NCBI GenBank assembly: GCA_026391235.1
Contig: JAPLDV010000151.1
Coordinates: forward strand, 1-5,688
Origin: Bacteroidia bacterium
GTDB lineage: Bacteria; Bacteroidota; Bacteroidia; Bacteroidales; UBA12481
DNA length: 5,688 nt
Direction of reading: 5' to 3'
Both the position numbers and the translations under genes were made by a program. Below, in pieces: positions 1 through 5,688 of the stretch. The notes under the pieces are model-generated. The model was not told where the DNA came from, searched no databases, and saw only the letters and a list, made by a program, of their open reading frames with translations. Every line of letters starts with the position of its first letter. Within the stretch, counting starts at the first letter, position 1.

Positions 1-18
1 CTCCGTGGTTATTGTATC

Positions 19-834
19 TTAAAGCTCAACACTTCCCTCGAAGACCTTCACCGCCGGCCCTTCCAGCCAGACATCAGTAAACCGGTTTTTGCCCACGTGC
101 TTAAATGATATCTTCAACCGGCCACCCAAGGCGACACAATCATATTCTGAAAATCCGGAATTGAACGTCCATTCCGCAGCTATTGCAGAGGCCACATTTC
201 CTGTTCCGCAGGCGAGTGTTTCACCTTCCACCCCGCGCTCATAGGTGCGGACATGTAAAGTCTGACCATTAATTTTTACAAAATTAACATTGGTGCCGGC
301 AGGTGAAAATTGATCCAGGCTGCGGAGGGTTTTGCCGGCAGTATTTACATCAATTGAATCAAAGTCATTAACAAATACCACCAAGTGAGGAACTCCGGTA
401 TTTAGCCAGACAGCATTTTCAGTTTCCAAAGGTTCTAATGCCAGAATATTTACAAGTTGAATATCGTTTACATCGGTCATCCTTAATCTGATCAGATCCT
501 CCCGGATGACTTCAGCCTCATGGGGGCCATCGGTTGTATTAAAAGTGGTTTTTTTGCTGAATATTCCTGATTGTGAGGCCATCGCGGCGATGCATCGTCC
601 ACCGTTTCCGCACATTTCAGCCGGATAGCCATCGGAATTGTAAAAGATCATTTCAAAATCGAAATCTTTTGATGGACCGATCAGCATGAGCCCGTCGGCC
701 CCTATGCCAAAATGACGGTCGCATAACCTATTGATTATATTATGGTTAAGGGTAGGAACCTGTTTTTTTCGATTGTCTAAAATGATAAAGTCGTTACCTG
801 CTCCCTGCCACTTCTGGAAACGTATGGTATTCAT
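19..834 (-). CDS. dapF: Diaminopimelate epimerase DapF, complete
   Basis: This cytoplasmic, cofactor-independent racemase converts LL- to meso-diaminopimelate, the precursor of lysine and of the peptidoglycan cross-link. The 271-residue product has the normal family length and both halves of the pseudo-symmetric fold. The N-terminal half shows GAGNDF (11-16), HFGIGADGL (41-49), NSDG (66-69) and MCGNGGRC (74-81), with catalytic Cys75. The C-terminal half shows TNVNF (181-185), YERGVE (198-203) and ACGTGN (208-213), with the second catalytic Cys209. Asn183, Glu199 and Arg200 correspond to known substrate-binding residues of the family. The ATG at 834 gives an N-terminus that begins directly before the first conserved strand, so no other start is needed. 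The gene is divergent from htrA across 171 bp. Only 18 bp follow its stop, so whether an operon continues to the left cannot be seen. All key residues are present and the identification is secure. Confidence 0.97.
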   Translation of the reverse strand: MNTIRFQKWQGAGNDFIILDNRKKQVPTLNHNIINRLCDRHFGIGADGLMLIGPSKDFDFEMIFYNSDGYPAEMCGNGGRCIAAMASQSGIFSKKTTFNTTDGPHEAEVIREDLIRLRMTDVNDIQLVNILALEPLETENAVWLNTGVPHLVVFVNDFDSIDVNTAGKTLRSLDQFSPAGTNVNFVKINGQTLHVRTYERGVEGETLACGTGNVASAIAAEWTFNSGFSEYDCVALGGRLKISFKHVGKNRFTDVWLEGPAVKVFEGSVEL

Positions 835-1005
835 AATGTTAACAACTGTTAAGGAAATCCAACGATAGAATTAAGTTTTGTTAAACTTATGCATGTTAAT
901 GCAACTCTTGACGATATTTGAACGTTTTACGAATTGAAAGGCACAATATTTGAAAACCTGGCAAAGTGAGACAAATTTAATGGACAATACAAAATTGTTG
1001 AAATT
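835..1005. promoter_or_regulatory. Divergent dapF/htrA intergenic region with weak promoter-like elements
   Basis: This AT-rich spacer must serve transcripts leaving in both directions. On the plus strand, two near matches to the Bacteroidota -7 element TAnnTTTG are visible, GATATTTG (913-920) and AATATTTG (945-952). Each has one mismatch, and neither has a TTTG -33 element at the usual 19-21 bp; the closest pairing is TTTG 917-920 with the 945 element at 24 bp. On the minus strand, TAAGTTTA (complement of 882-889) is a one-mismatch candidate for dapF. The hexamer TGTTAA occurs four times (837, 847, 879, 894). TTAACA-AC-TGTTAA (839-852) and TGCAT-N4-ATGCA (890-903) are perfect inverted repeats. 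The region has no open frame of note. The regulatory role is inferred from the divergent layout, and the exact start sites are uncertain. Confidence 0.4.
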
Positions 1006-2478
1006 ATGAATTCAAAAAGATTTTTTGGGACCTTGCTGGTAGCTATTATCGGCAGTTTGATCGGAATAGGAATCTATTCGCGGTTTGATCATTCCAAAAC
1101 GGTCATCGTACAGAAGAGCGAGCAAACCCCTGTTACTTATACAGGCTTACCGGCCTCCACTTTTGCTGCCCCTGATTTCAGGCTGGCGGCTGAGAAATCC
1201 GTTCACGCAGTAGTTCACGTAAAAACAGTCAGCCAGGTCAAGCAGTACGGTTATGATAACTTTCAGGATTATTTCTTTGGTAATCCCCGGTCATTCAACC
1301 GTGAGCAAACCGGATATGGTTCCGGTGTCATCATTGATGCCGAAGGGCATATCGTTACCAATAATCATGTGATCGAAGGATCCAACAGCATCGAGGTTAC
1401 CCTGAATGATGGCCGGGTTGTTAAGGCCTCTATCGTCGGACGGGATCCTCAGACGGATGTCGCGGTTATCAAGGTAAAAGCGGATGATCTTCAATTCCTG
1501 ACCTTTGGTAATTCAAATGAGCTACAGGTTGGCGACTGGGTCCTCGCCGTAGGAAACCCGTTTAACCTGACCTCGACCGTAACTGCTGGTATTGTCAGTG
1601 CCAAAGGCCGTAACATCGGAATTATCGGCGGTGCCGGATCCAATAATCCATTCGACAGGCAAAGCCAGAACCAGCCCCGGGCAAGCATCGAATCCTTTAT
1701 CCAGACCGATGCAGCTGTAAATCCCGGAAACAGCGGAGGTGCGCTGGTTAACCTGCAGGGTGAACTGGTTGGCATCAACACCGCCATAGCATCCCAGACA
1801 GGATCTTATTCAGGATATTCCTTTGCCATCCCGGTTTCCATCGCTCGCAAGGCAGTCAGCGATATCATTGAATTTGGTGAGGTCCAGCGCGTTGTTATCG
1901 GTATCCAGGGAAAGACTGTTGATCCTGAATCAGTTGACGATCATAATCTTAGAGTAAACAAGGGAGTATATGTCGAGGATCTGACGCAGGATGGCGGCGC
2001 CCTAAAGGCAGGTCTGAAATCCGGTGACGTCATCACTGCCCTGGACGAAACAAAGGTTAACTCCATGGGAGACCTTCAGGAGCAGCTCGCCCCCCACCGG
2101 CCGGGTGATAAGGTTACTGTAACCGTTGACCGCAAAGGGCAGGAGAAAGAATTCTCCATCATCCTGAAAACTCCTTCCGGAGAGACTAAAACTGTCGGAT
2201 CCTCTGAATTCTGGGCTTACCTCGGAGCCGATCTGGAAAAAGTGAGTGATAAGGATCTCGAGAAGTTGAATATTGAAGGAGGAGTTCGGGTTACCAAAAT
2301 CCATGATGGGAAATTTAAAACTGCCGGGATTCCTGAAGGTTTTGTGATCACCTATATCAACCGAGCTCCGGTTCAGGATGTGCAGGATGTCAGATCTTTC
2401 ATTGAGCGTATCAGCGGCGGTGTTTTCATTGAAGGCATTGGTCCTGATGGCAAGGATGACTACTATTTCCGGAAATAG
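1006..2478 (+). CDS. htrA: HtrA/DegP/DegQ-family serine endoprotease with PDZ domains, complete
   Basis: This is a family S1C periplasmic protease/chaperone that degrades misfolded envelope proteins and normally works as a trimer or larger cage. The 490-residue product begins with a basic N-terminus and a hydrophobic segment (residues 6-24), which is either a Sec signal or a membrane anchor. No lipobox or clear signal-peptidase site follows at once. The trypsin-like domain (about 60-290) has a complete triad: His121 in TNNHV, Asp151 in QTDVAV and Ser243 in NPGNSGGAL. A flexible LA-loop region (76-103) and a short insert (about 205-224) interrupt it. A first PDZ domain spans about 296-388, and a second, more diverged PDZ-like domain spans about 400-485. 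The protein has no cysteine. The ATG at 1006 is chosen because it gives the full hydrophobic leader; the upstream sequence is A/T-rich with no clear Shine-Dalgarno. The gene is followed 20 bp later by an intrinsic terminator, so it is probably transcribed apart from rpoD. DegP and DegQ cannot be told apart from sequence alone. Confidence 0.95.
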   Translation: MNSKRFFGTLLVAIIGSLIGIGIYSRFDHSKTVIVQKSEQTPVTYTGLPASTFAAPDFRLAAEKSVHAVVHVKTVSQVKQYGYDNFQDYFFGNPRSFNREQTGYGSGVIIDAEGHIVTNNHVIEGSNSIEVTLNDGRVVKASIVGRDPQTDVAVIKVKADDLQFLTFGNSNELQVGDWVLAVGNPFNLTSTVTAGIVSAKGRNIGIIGGAGSNNPFDRQSQNQPRASIESFIQTDAAVNPGNSGGALVNLQGELVGINTAIASQTGSYSGYSFAIPVSIARKAVSDIIEFGEVQRVVIGIQGKTVDPESVDDHNLRVNKGVYVEDLTQDGGALKAGLKSGDVITALDETKVNSMGDLQEQLAPHRPGDKVTVTVDRKGQEKEFSIILKTPSGETKTVGSSEFWAYLGADLEKVSDKDLEKLNIEGGVRVTKIHDGKFKTAGIPEGFVITYINRAPVQDVQDVRSFIERISGGVFIEGIGPDGKDDYYFRK

Positions 2479-2498
2479 GATCTGAAAAATATGACCTG

Positions 2499-2532
2499 GG
2501 CTGCCGGAAATCTTCCGGCAGCCATTGTTTTT
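2499..2532 (+). terminator. Intrinsic (Rho-independent) terminator of htrA
   Basis: A perfect 11-bp GC-rich stem joins 2499-2509 (GGCTGCCGGAA) to 2513-2523 (TTCCGGCAGCC) over the 3-nt loop ATC. It is followed by ATTGTTTTT, which gives a U-rich tail at 2525-2532. It begins 20 bp after the htrA stop codon and ends before the rpoD promoter, so it should separate the two plus-strand transcription units. The opposite strand lacks a T-run next to the stem, so it should act in the plus direction only. Confidence 0.9.
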
Positions 2533-2560
2533 ACCAGTATGCAAATTGGTTTGAAACCTT

Positions 2561-2592
2561 TTTGGATATTAGACGTTAAAGGTCTAACTTTG
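2561..2592 (+). promoter_or_regulatory. Bacteroidota-type promoter of rpoD
   Basis: TTTG at 2561-2564 (-33 element) and TAACTTTG at 2585-2592 (-7 element) are separated by exactly 20 bp. Both match the published Bacteroidota vegetative consensus TTTG-N19-21-TAnnTTTG without mismatch. Transcription should start at about 2597-2600, leaving a leader of roughly 20 nt before the rpoD ATG. The element lies just downstream of the htrA terminator. In Bacteroidota this promoter type is read by the sigma factor that this very gene encodes, so autoregulation is likely (inference). Confidence 0.85.
2569..2587. repeat. Inverted repeat inside the rpoD promoter, possible operator
   Basis: TTAGAC (2569-2574) and GTCTAA (2582-2587) are perfect reverse complements around a 7-bp spacer. 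The right arm overlaps the first three bases of the -7 element, and the left arm lies in the promoter spacer. The geometry suits a dimeric repressor that would block polymerase. No binding protein can be named, and a chance origin is not excluded. Confidence 0.4.
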
Positions 2593-2620
2593 CGCACATT
2601 TTTTTCCAGAAAATCATTCT

Positions 2621-3481
2621 ATGAGGCAACTTAAAATCACTAAGTCCATTACCAATCGTGAGAGTGCATCGCTTGATAAATATCTGCAGGAAATTGGTAA
2701 GGAAGAGCTTATTACGGTTGAAGAAGAAGTTGAATTGGCACAACGGATCAAGAAGGGTGACCAAAAAGCGTTAGAAAAGCTCACCAAAGCCAATCTCCGG
2801 TTTGTTGTATCAGTGGCCAAGCAATATCAAAATCAGGGATTAAGTTTACCGGATCTTATCAACGAAGGAAATCTCGGATTAATTAAAGCAGCCGAAAAGT
2901 TTGACGAAACCCGGGGATTCAAATTCATCTCTTATGCTGTATGGTGGATTCGACAATCCATCCTTCAGGCTCTTGCCGAGCAATCACGTATCGTTCGGCT
3001 TCCGCTGAACCAGGTTGGGTCATTGAATAAAATCAACAAAGCTTACTCCCGTTTCGAGCAGGAAAATGAAAGAAAACCATCGGCCGAGGAACTATCCATT
3101 GTGCTGGATCTACCGGCTGAGAAGATTTCAGATACACTCCGGGTATCGGGCCGGCATATTTCAGTTGATGCTCCTTTTGTTGAGGGGGAGGCAAATTCCC
3201 TGCTTGATGTCCTGATCAATGATGATTCGCCGAATGCCGATCATGTTCTTATAAATGAGTCGCTCAGCAAGGAGATAGATCGTTCCCTGCAAACCCTTAC
3301 GGAACGCGAGCAGGATATAATCAAGCTATTCTTTGGTATCGGTTGTTCTGAAATGACCCTTGAGGAAATCGGAGAAAAATTCGGGCTAACCCGTGAGCGC
3401 GTCCGTCAGATCAAGGAAAAGGCCATCCGCCGGTTGAGACATACTTCGCGAAGTAAGCTGCTCAAGACTTATTTGGGATAA
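2621..3481 (+). CDS. rpoD: Primary (housekeeping) RNA polymerase sigma factor, RpoD/sigma-70 family, complete
   Basis: This factor directs core RNA polymerase to vegetative promoters. The 286-residue protein is far shorter than E. coli sigma-70 because it lacks region 1.1 and the non-conserved insert, as is usual for Bacteroidota primary sigma factors. Region 1.2 covers about 14-48. Region 2 covers about 53-123, with the core-binding helix near [13 protein letters not shown] (78-90) and the melting/-10 recognition helix [10 protein letters not shown] (105-114). Region 3 spans about 130-210. Region 4 spans about 218-275, with the helix-turn-helix [20 protein letters not shown] (247-266). The C-terminus [10 protein letters not shown] is typical of the group. 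The ATG at 2621 fits the conserved [11 protein letters not shown] start and lies about 20 nt below the predicted transcription start. No Shine-Dalgarno is present, which is common in this phylum. Full region 1.2 and region 4 argue for the primary factor rather than an alternative or ECF sigma. It converges with uvrB. Confidence 0.96.
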   Translation: MRQLKITKSITNRESASLDKYLQEIGKEELITVEEEVELAQRIKKGDQKALEKLTKANLRFVVSVAKQYQNQGLSLPDLINEGNLGLIKAAEKFDETRGFKFISYAVWWIRQSILQALAEQSRIVRLPLNQVGSLNKINKAYSRFEQENERKPSAEELSIVLDLPAEKISDTLRVSGRHISVDAPFVEGEANSLLDVLINDDSPNADHVLINESLSKEIDRSLQTLTEREQDIIKLFFGIGCSEMTLEEIGEKFGLTRERVRQIKEKAIRRLRHTSRSKLLKTYLG

Positions 3482-3495
3482 GAAACATCCTCCTC

Positions 3496-5505
3496 TCACG
3501 CTCCCTTAATCTTCCGCTCTATTGCGTACATCTCATCACGCAATCGTGCAGCTTCGATAAAATCAAGATCTGCTGCAGCCTTTTTCATCATGGCTTTCGT
3601 TTGCGTCAGCAAGGATTCCAATGCTGATTTATCCATGTACCTGACGATGGGGTCAGCAGCGATATCTGCCTTCTCTCTTTCAAAATAAGCTTTCTTGCCG
3701 GGCTTGCCCTTGAGCTCAGCAATTCCTTCCCGCTGGGCCTTGATAATCTGCTGCGGGGTAATGTCGTTCAACTCGTTGTATCTCAGTTGCTTTTCCCGGC
3801 GACGGTTGGTTTCATCAATTGCCCGATTCATACTTTGCGTAATTTTATCGGCATACATGATAACCAGCCCGTTCAGATTTCGTGCCGCACGCCCTGCAGT
3901 CTGGGTCAAACTAACCTCCGAACGCAGAAATCCTTCCTTGTCGGCATCAAGTATGGCTACCAAAGATACCTCAGGCAGGTCTAATCCTTCACGTAACAGG
4001 TTTACCCCGATCAACACATCAAAAACACCTGTTCGCAATCCGGCTATTATTTCTACACGCTCAAGGGTTTCTACGTCACTATGAATATACCGGCACCTGA
4101 TGTTGATTTTACTCAGATATTTGGTAAGTTCCTCAGCCATTCTTTTCGTAAGGGTGGTGACTAAAACCCTCTCATTCATTTTAACACGTAAACGGATCTC
4201 GCCAAGCAGGTTGTCGATCTGGTTTCCTGAAGGTCTCACCTCAACAACCGGATCTGGCAGACCGGTAGGCCGGATAACCTGTTCAACCACAATTCCTTCA
4301 GATTTTTCCAGTTCATACGGTGCAGGGGTGGCCGACATAAAGATGGTTTGCAGGGTTAGTGCTTCCCATTCATCGAATTTCAGCGGACGGTTATCCATGG
4401 CTGCCGGCAAGCGGAAACCGTATTCCACGAGATTTTGTTTCCGTGAACGATCCCCACCGTACATAGCGCGGATTTGCGGTATGGTTACATGACTTTCATC
4501 CACAACCATCAGGAAATCCGTGGGGAAATAGTCGAGCAGGCAGAACGGGCGTGTGCCGGGTGCACGTCCATCGAAATACCGGGAGTAATTTTCGATGCCC
4601 GAGCAGTGCCCCAATTCCCTGATCATTTCAAGGTCAAACGTGGTTCTCTCTTCCAAACGCTTGGCTTCCAGATGTTTACCGATTTCATGAAAAAAGGCTG
4701 TCTGCAGTACCATGTCGTCCTGGATCTGGTGAATGGCAGTTTTGATTCTCTCTTTGGTTGTCACGAAGATAGTGGCCGGGTAGATGGTCAGGGCATCTGG
4801 TTTATCTTTTGAGTATCCTGATATTGGGTCGATTATCTCCAGACTTTCAATTTCATCACCCCAGAAAATCACCCTGTAAGCTACGTCACCGTAAGCAATG
4901 TGAATGTCAATGGTATCTCCCCGGACCCTGAAGTGCCCGTGACCGAACTCCACCTCATTGCGGCTGTATAAACTGTCGACCAGCATTCTAAGAAATTTGT
5001 TCCTTGAAAGGGTCTGGCCTTTTTGAATCGTGATAGTATTCTTGTGAAAATCATCGGGATTACCCATTCCAAATATGCAACTTACTGAAGCAACAACAAT
5101 TACATCCTTTCTGCCTGATAACAGGGAAGAGGTGGCACTCAGCCGGAGCTTTTCGATTTCATCGTTTATAGCCAGATCTTTCTCGATGTATGTATCGCTG
5201 ATCGGCAAGTATGCTTCCGGCTGATAATAATCATAGTAGGAGATGAAAAATTCAACCGCATTTTCCGGAAAGAATGCCTTGAACTCCGAGTACAGTTGAG
5301 CTGCCAGGGTTTTGTTGTGGCTAAGAACAAGGGTAGGGCGCTGAACTTGCTGAATGACATTGGCAATAGTAAAGGTTTTTCCTGAACCGGTAACTCCAAG
5401 CAGTGTTTGATAAGGCATTGAACTATTTAAGCCTTCAACCAGCTGGCGGATTGCTTCGGGCTGATCACCGGTAGGGATGAACTCGGAGGTAAGGTTGAAA
5501 TCCAT
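3496..5505 (-). CDS. uvrB: Excinuclease ABC subunit UvrB, complete
   Basis: This is the damage-verifying helicase-like subunit of nucleotide excision repair. UvrA loads it on DNA, and it then recruits UvrC for incision. The 669-residue product matches the family length (about 670). Residues 1-20 carry the usual start with PTGDQPEAI (11-19). Walker A is GVTGSGKT (37-44). The beta-hairpin that clamps the damaged strand begins at YYDYYQPEAYLP (90-101). The DEAD-like motif is DESH (336-339), and motif III is SATP (391-394). Motif V lies around NLLREGLDLPEVS (502-514), and motif VI is QTAGRAAR (535-542). The C-terminal UVR helical hairpin (about 627-662) has the DLDFIEAARLRDEM core that binds UvrA and UvrC. 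The ATG at 5505 is the only start that preserves the conserved N-terminus. No uvrA or uvrC is in the window, as is usual for scattered uvr genes. No recognisable SOS box or Bacteroidota promoter is seen within the 183 bp upstream. Confidence 0.98.
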   Translation of the reverse strand: MDFNLTSEFIPTGDQPEAIRQLVEGLNSSMPYQTLLGVTGSGKTFTIANVIQQVQRPTLVLSHNKTLAAQLYSEFKAFFPENAVEFFISYYDYYQPEAYLPISDTYIEKDLAINDEIEKLRLSATSSLLSGRKDVIVVASVSCIFGMGNPDDFHKNTITIQKGQTLSRNKFLRMLVDSLYSRNEVEFGHGHFRVRGDTIDIHIAYGDVAYRVIFWGDEIESLEIIDPISGYSKDKPDALTIYPATIFVTTKERIKTAIHQIQDDMVLQTAFFHEIGKHLEAKRLEERTTFDLEMIRELGHCSGIENYSRYFDGRAPGTRPFCLLDYFPTDFLMVVDESHVTIPQIRAMYGGDRSRKQNLVEYGFRLPAAMDNRPLKFDEWEALTLQTIFMSATPAPYELEKSEGIVVEQVIRPTGLPDPVVEVRPSGNQIDNLLGEIRLRVKMNERVLVTTLTKRMAEELTKYLSKINIRCRYIHSDVETLERVEIIAGLRTGVFDVLIGVNLLREGLDLPEVSLVAILDADKEGFLRSEVSLTQTAGRAARNLNGLVIMYADKITQSMNRAIDETNRRREKQLRYNELNDITPQQIIKAQREGIAELKGKPGKKAYFEREKADIAADPIVRYMDKSALESLLTQTKAMMKKAAADLDFIEAARLRDEMYAIERKIKGA

Positions 5506-5520
5506 GAGAGAGGTTAGTTG

Positions 5521-5540
5521 GGGCGATCCTGCTGTCGCCC
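5521..5540 (-). other. Small GC-rich hairpin just upstream of uvrB
   Basis: GGGCGA (5521-5526) and TCGCCC (5535-5540) form a perfect 6-bp stem with an 8-nt loop, 16-35 bp before the uvrB start codon. If uvrB is transcribed through this stretch, the hairpin would lie in its leader and could influence initiation. It has no T-run on either side, so it is not an intrinsic terminator. Its function is unknown and it may be incidental. Confidence 0.35.
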
Positions 5541-5541
5541 G

Positions 5542-5639
5542 GGTTATCGGTTATCGGTTTGGGTTTTGATTTTTGAGGTTTGGAGCTTATTTGTTATTTG
5601 TCTTTTGTTATTTGTTGTTTGTTGTTTGTTATTGGTGGT
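5542..5639. repeat. Degenerate heptanucleotide tandem repeat, G/T-rich on the plus strand
   Basis: The 98 bp divide into 14 consecutive 7-bp units without any insertion or deletion. The left part has GGTTATC twice, then GGTTTGG and related units with TTTTTGA. The right part has TTGTTAT three times and TTGTTGT twice, with the variant TTGTCTT. Position 4 of the unit is T in all 14. Together with flanking bases the stretch is nearly free of C and A: in 5541-5660, 101 of 120 bases are G or T. No gene fits it. It resembles the short heptamer tandem repeats known from some bacterial intergenic regions, for example cyanobacterial STRR sequences. Any role here is inference. Confidence 0.7.
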
Positions 5640-5688
5640 GCATAATGTTGGAGGGGGGGCGTTCGTGGTTCAGTTCGTTGGCCATGAA
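5640..5688. other. Unassigned right edge, no supported gene
   Basis: This short end holds a run of seven G (5653-5659) and a partly repeated GTTCGTGG/GTTCGTTGG pair (5661-5681). A minus-strand frame is open from the window edge to a TAA at 5629-5631, and a plus-strand ATG lies at 5684. Neither is long enough to call a gene. The edge may be a continuation of the low-complexity repeat zone or the end of a neighbouring gene; the window does not decide. Confidence 0.3.

Noticed and set aside
1..6. ACGGAG on the minus strand as a ribosome binding site for a gene after dapF
   Set aside because: The start codon would be outside the window, and strong Shine-Dalgarno sites are not used by the other genes here. 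It cannot be supported.
1378..2202. Four GGATCC sites within 825 bp of htrA
   Set aside because: Each is explained by ordinary coding for Gly-Ser or Arg-Asp-Pro (1378, 1443, 1636, 2197). The spacing is irregular and there is no repeat context.
2002..2544. Open frame of 180 codons antisense to the 3' half of htrA
   Set aside because: It lies fully opposite the conserved PDZ-coding region and runs through the terminator. Its translation shows no recognisable domain, so it is best seen as a shadow of htrA codon use.
4100..4492. Plus-strand open frame of 130 codons inside uvrB, with neighbours at 3695-4084 and 4474-4812
   Set aside because: All are antisense to strongly conserved helicase motifs of UvrB. 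The products are rich in Ser/Arg with no family resemblance, and no promoter or start context supports them.
5506..5560. SOS (LexA) operator for uvrB
   Set aside because: No CTGT-N8-ACAG or GAAC-N4-GTTC-type dyad is present. The only dyad is the GGGCGA/TCGCCC stem, which does not resemble a known LexA box.
5542..5639. CRISPR-like array
   Set aside because: Units are 7 bp with no unique spacers and no long conserved repeats, so this is a tandem simple repeat.
5629..5688. Minus-strand C-terminal fragment of a neighbouring gene ending at the TAA at 5629-5631
   Set aside because: Only 19 codons are visible. The frame crosses the G-run, and a second minus-strand frame is also open there, so openness is not evidence of coding.

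Overview
The window is a compact housekeeping stretch from a bacterium of the phylum Bacteroidota. Three things point there. The 286-residue primary sigma factor lacks region 1.1 and matches the Bacteroidota RpoD type. Its gene is preceded by an exact Bacteroidota-type promoter (TTTG, 20 bp, TAACTTTG) rather than a TTGACA/TATAAT promoter. None of the clear starts has a strong Shine-Dalgarno sequence. Base composition looks moderate and even across the genes, and I see no sign of recent transfer within them.

Layout from left to right: dapF (diaminopimelate epimerase) lies on the minus strand at 19-834. A 171-bp divergent intergenic region (835-1005) holds AT-rich repeated motifs and presumably the starts of both flanking transcripts. 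htrA/degQ (envelope serine protease with PDZ domains) lies on the plus strand at 1006-2478 and ends at a strong intrinsic terminator (2499-2532). rpoD follows on the plus strand at 2621-3481 with its own promoter at 2561-2592. It meets uvrB (minus strand, 3496-5505) head-on with only 14 bp between the stop codons. The last 183 bp (5506-5688) hold no convincing gene. They contain a small hairpin close to the uvrB start and an unusual G/T-rich repeat that keeps a strict 7-bp period for 14 units.

The genes serve different basic functions: cell-wall/lysine precursor synthesis (DapF), periplasmic protein quality control (HtrA), general transcription (RpoD) and nucleotide excision repair (UvrB). 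The order dapF, htrA, rpoD resembles what I recall from other Bacteroidales, but I could not check this. I found no new gene system. The most interesting signals are regulatory or structural: the inverted repeats nested in the rpoD promoter, the heptad-phased repeat upstream of uvrB, and the repeated TGTTAA hexamers between dapF and htrA.
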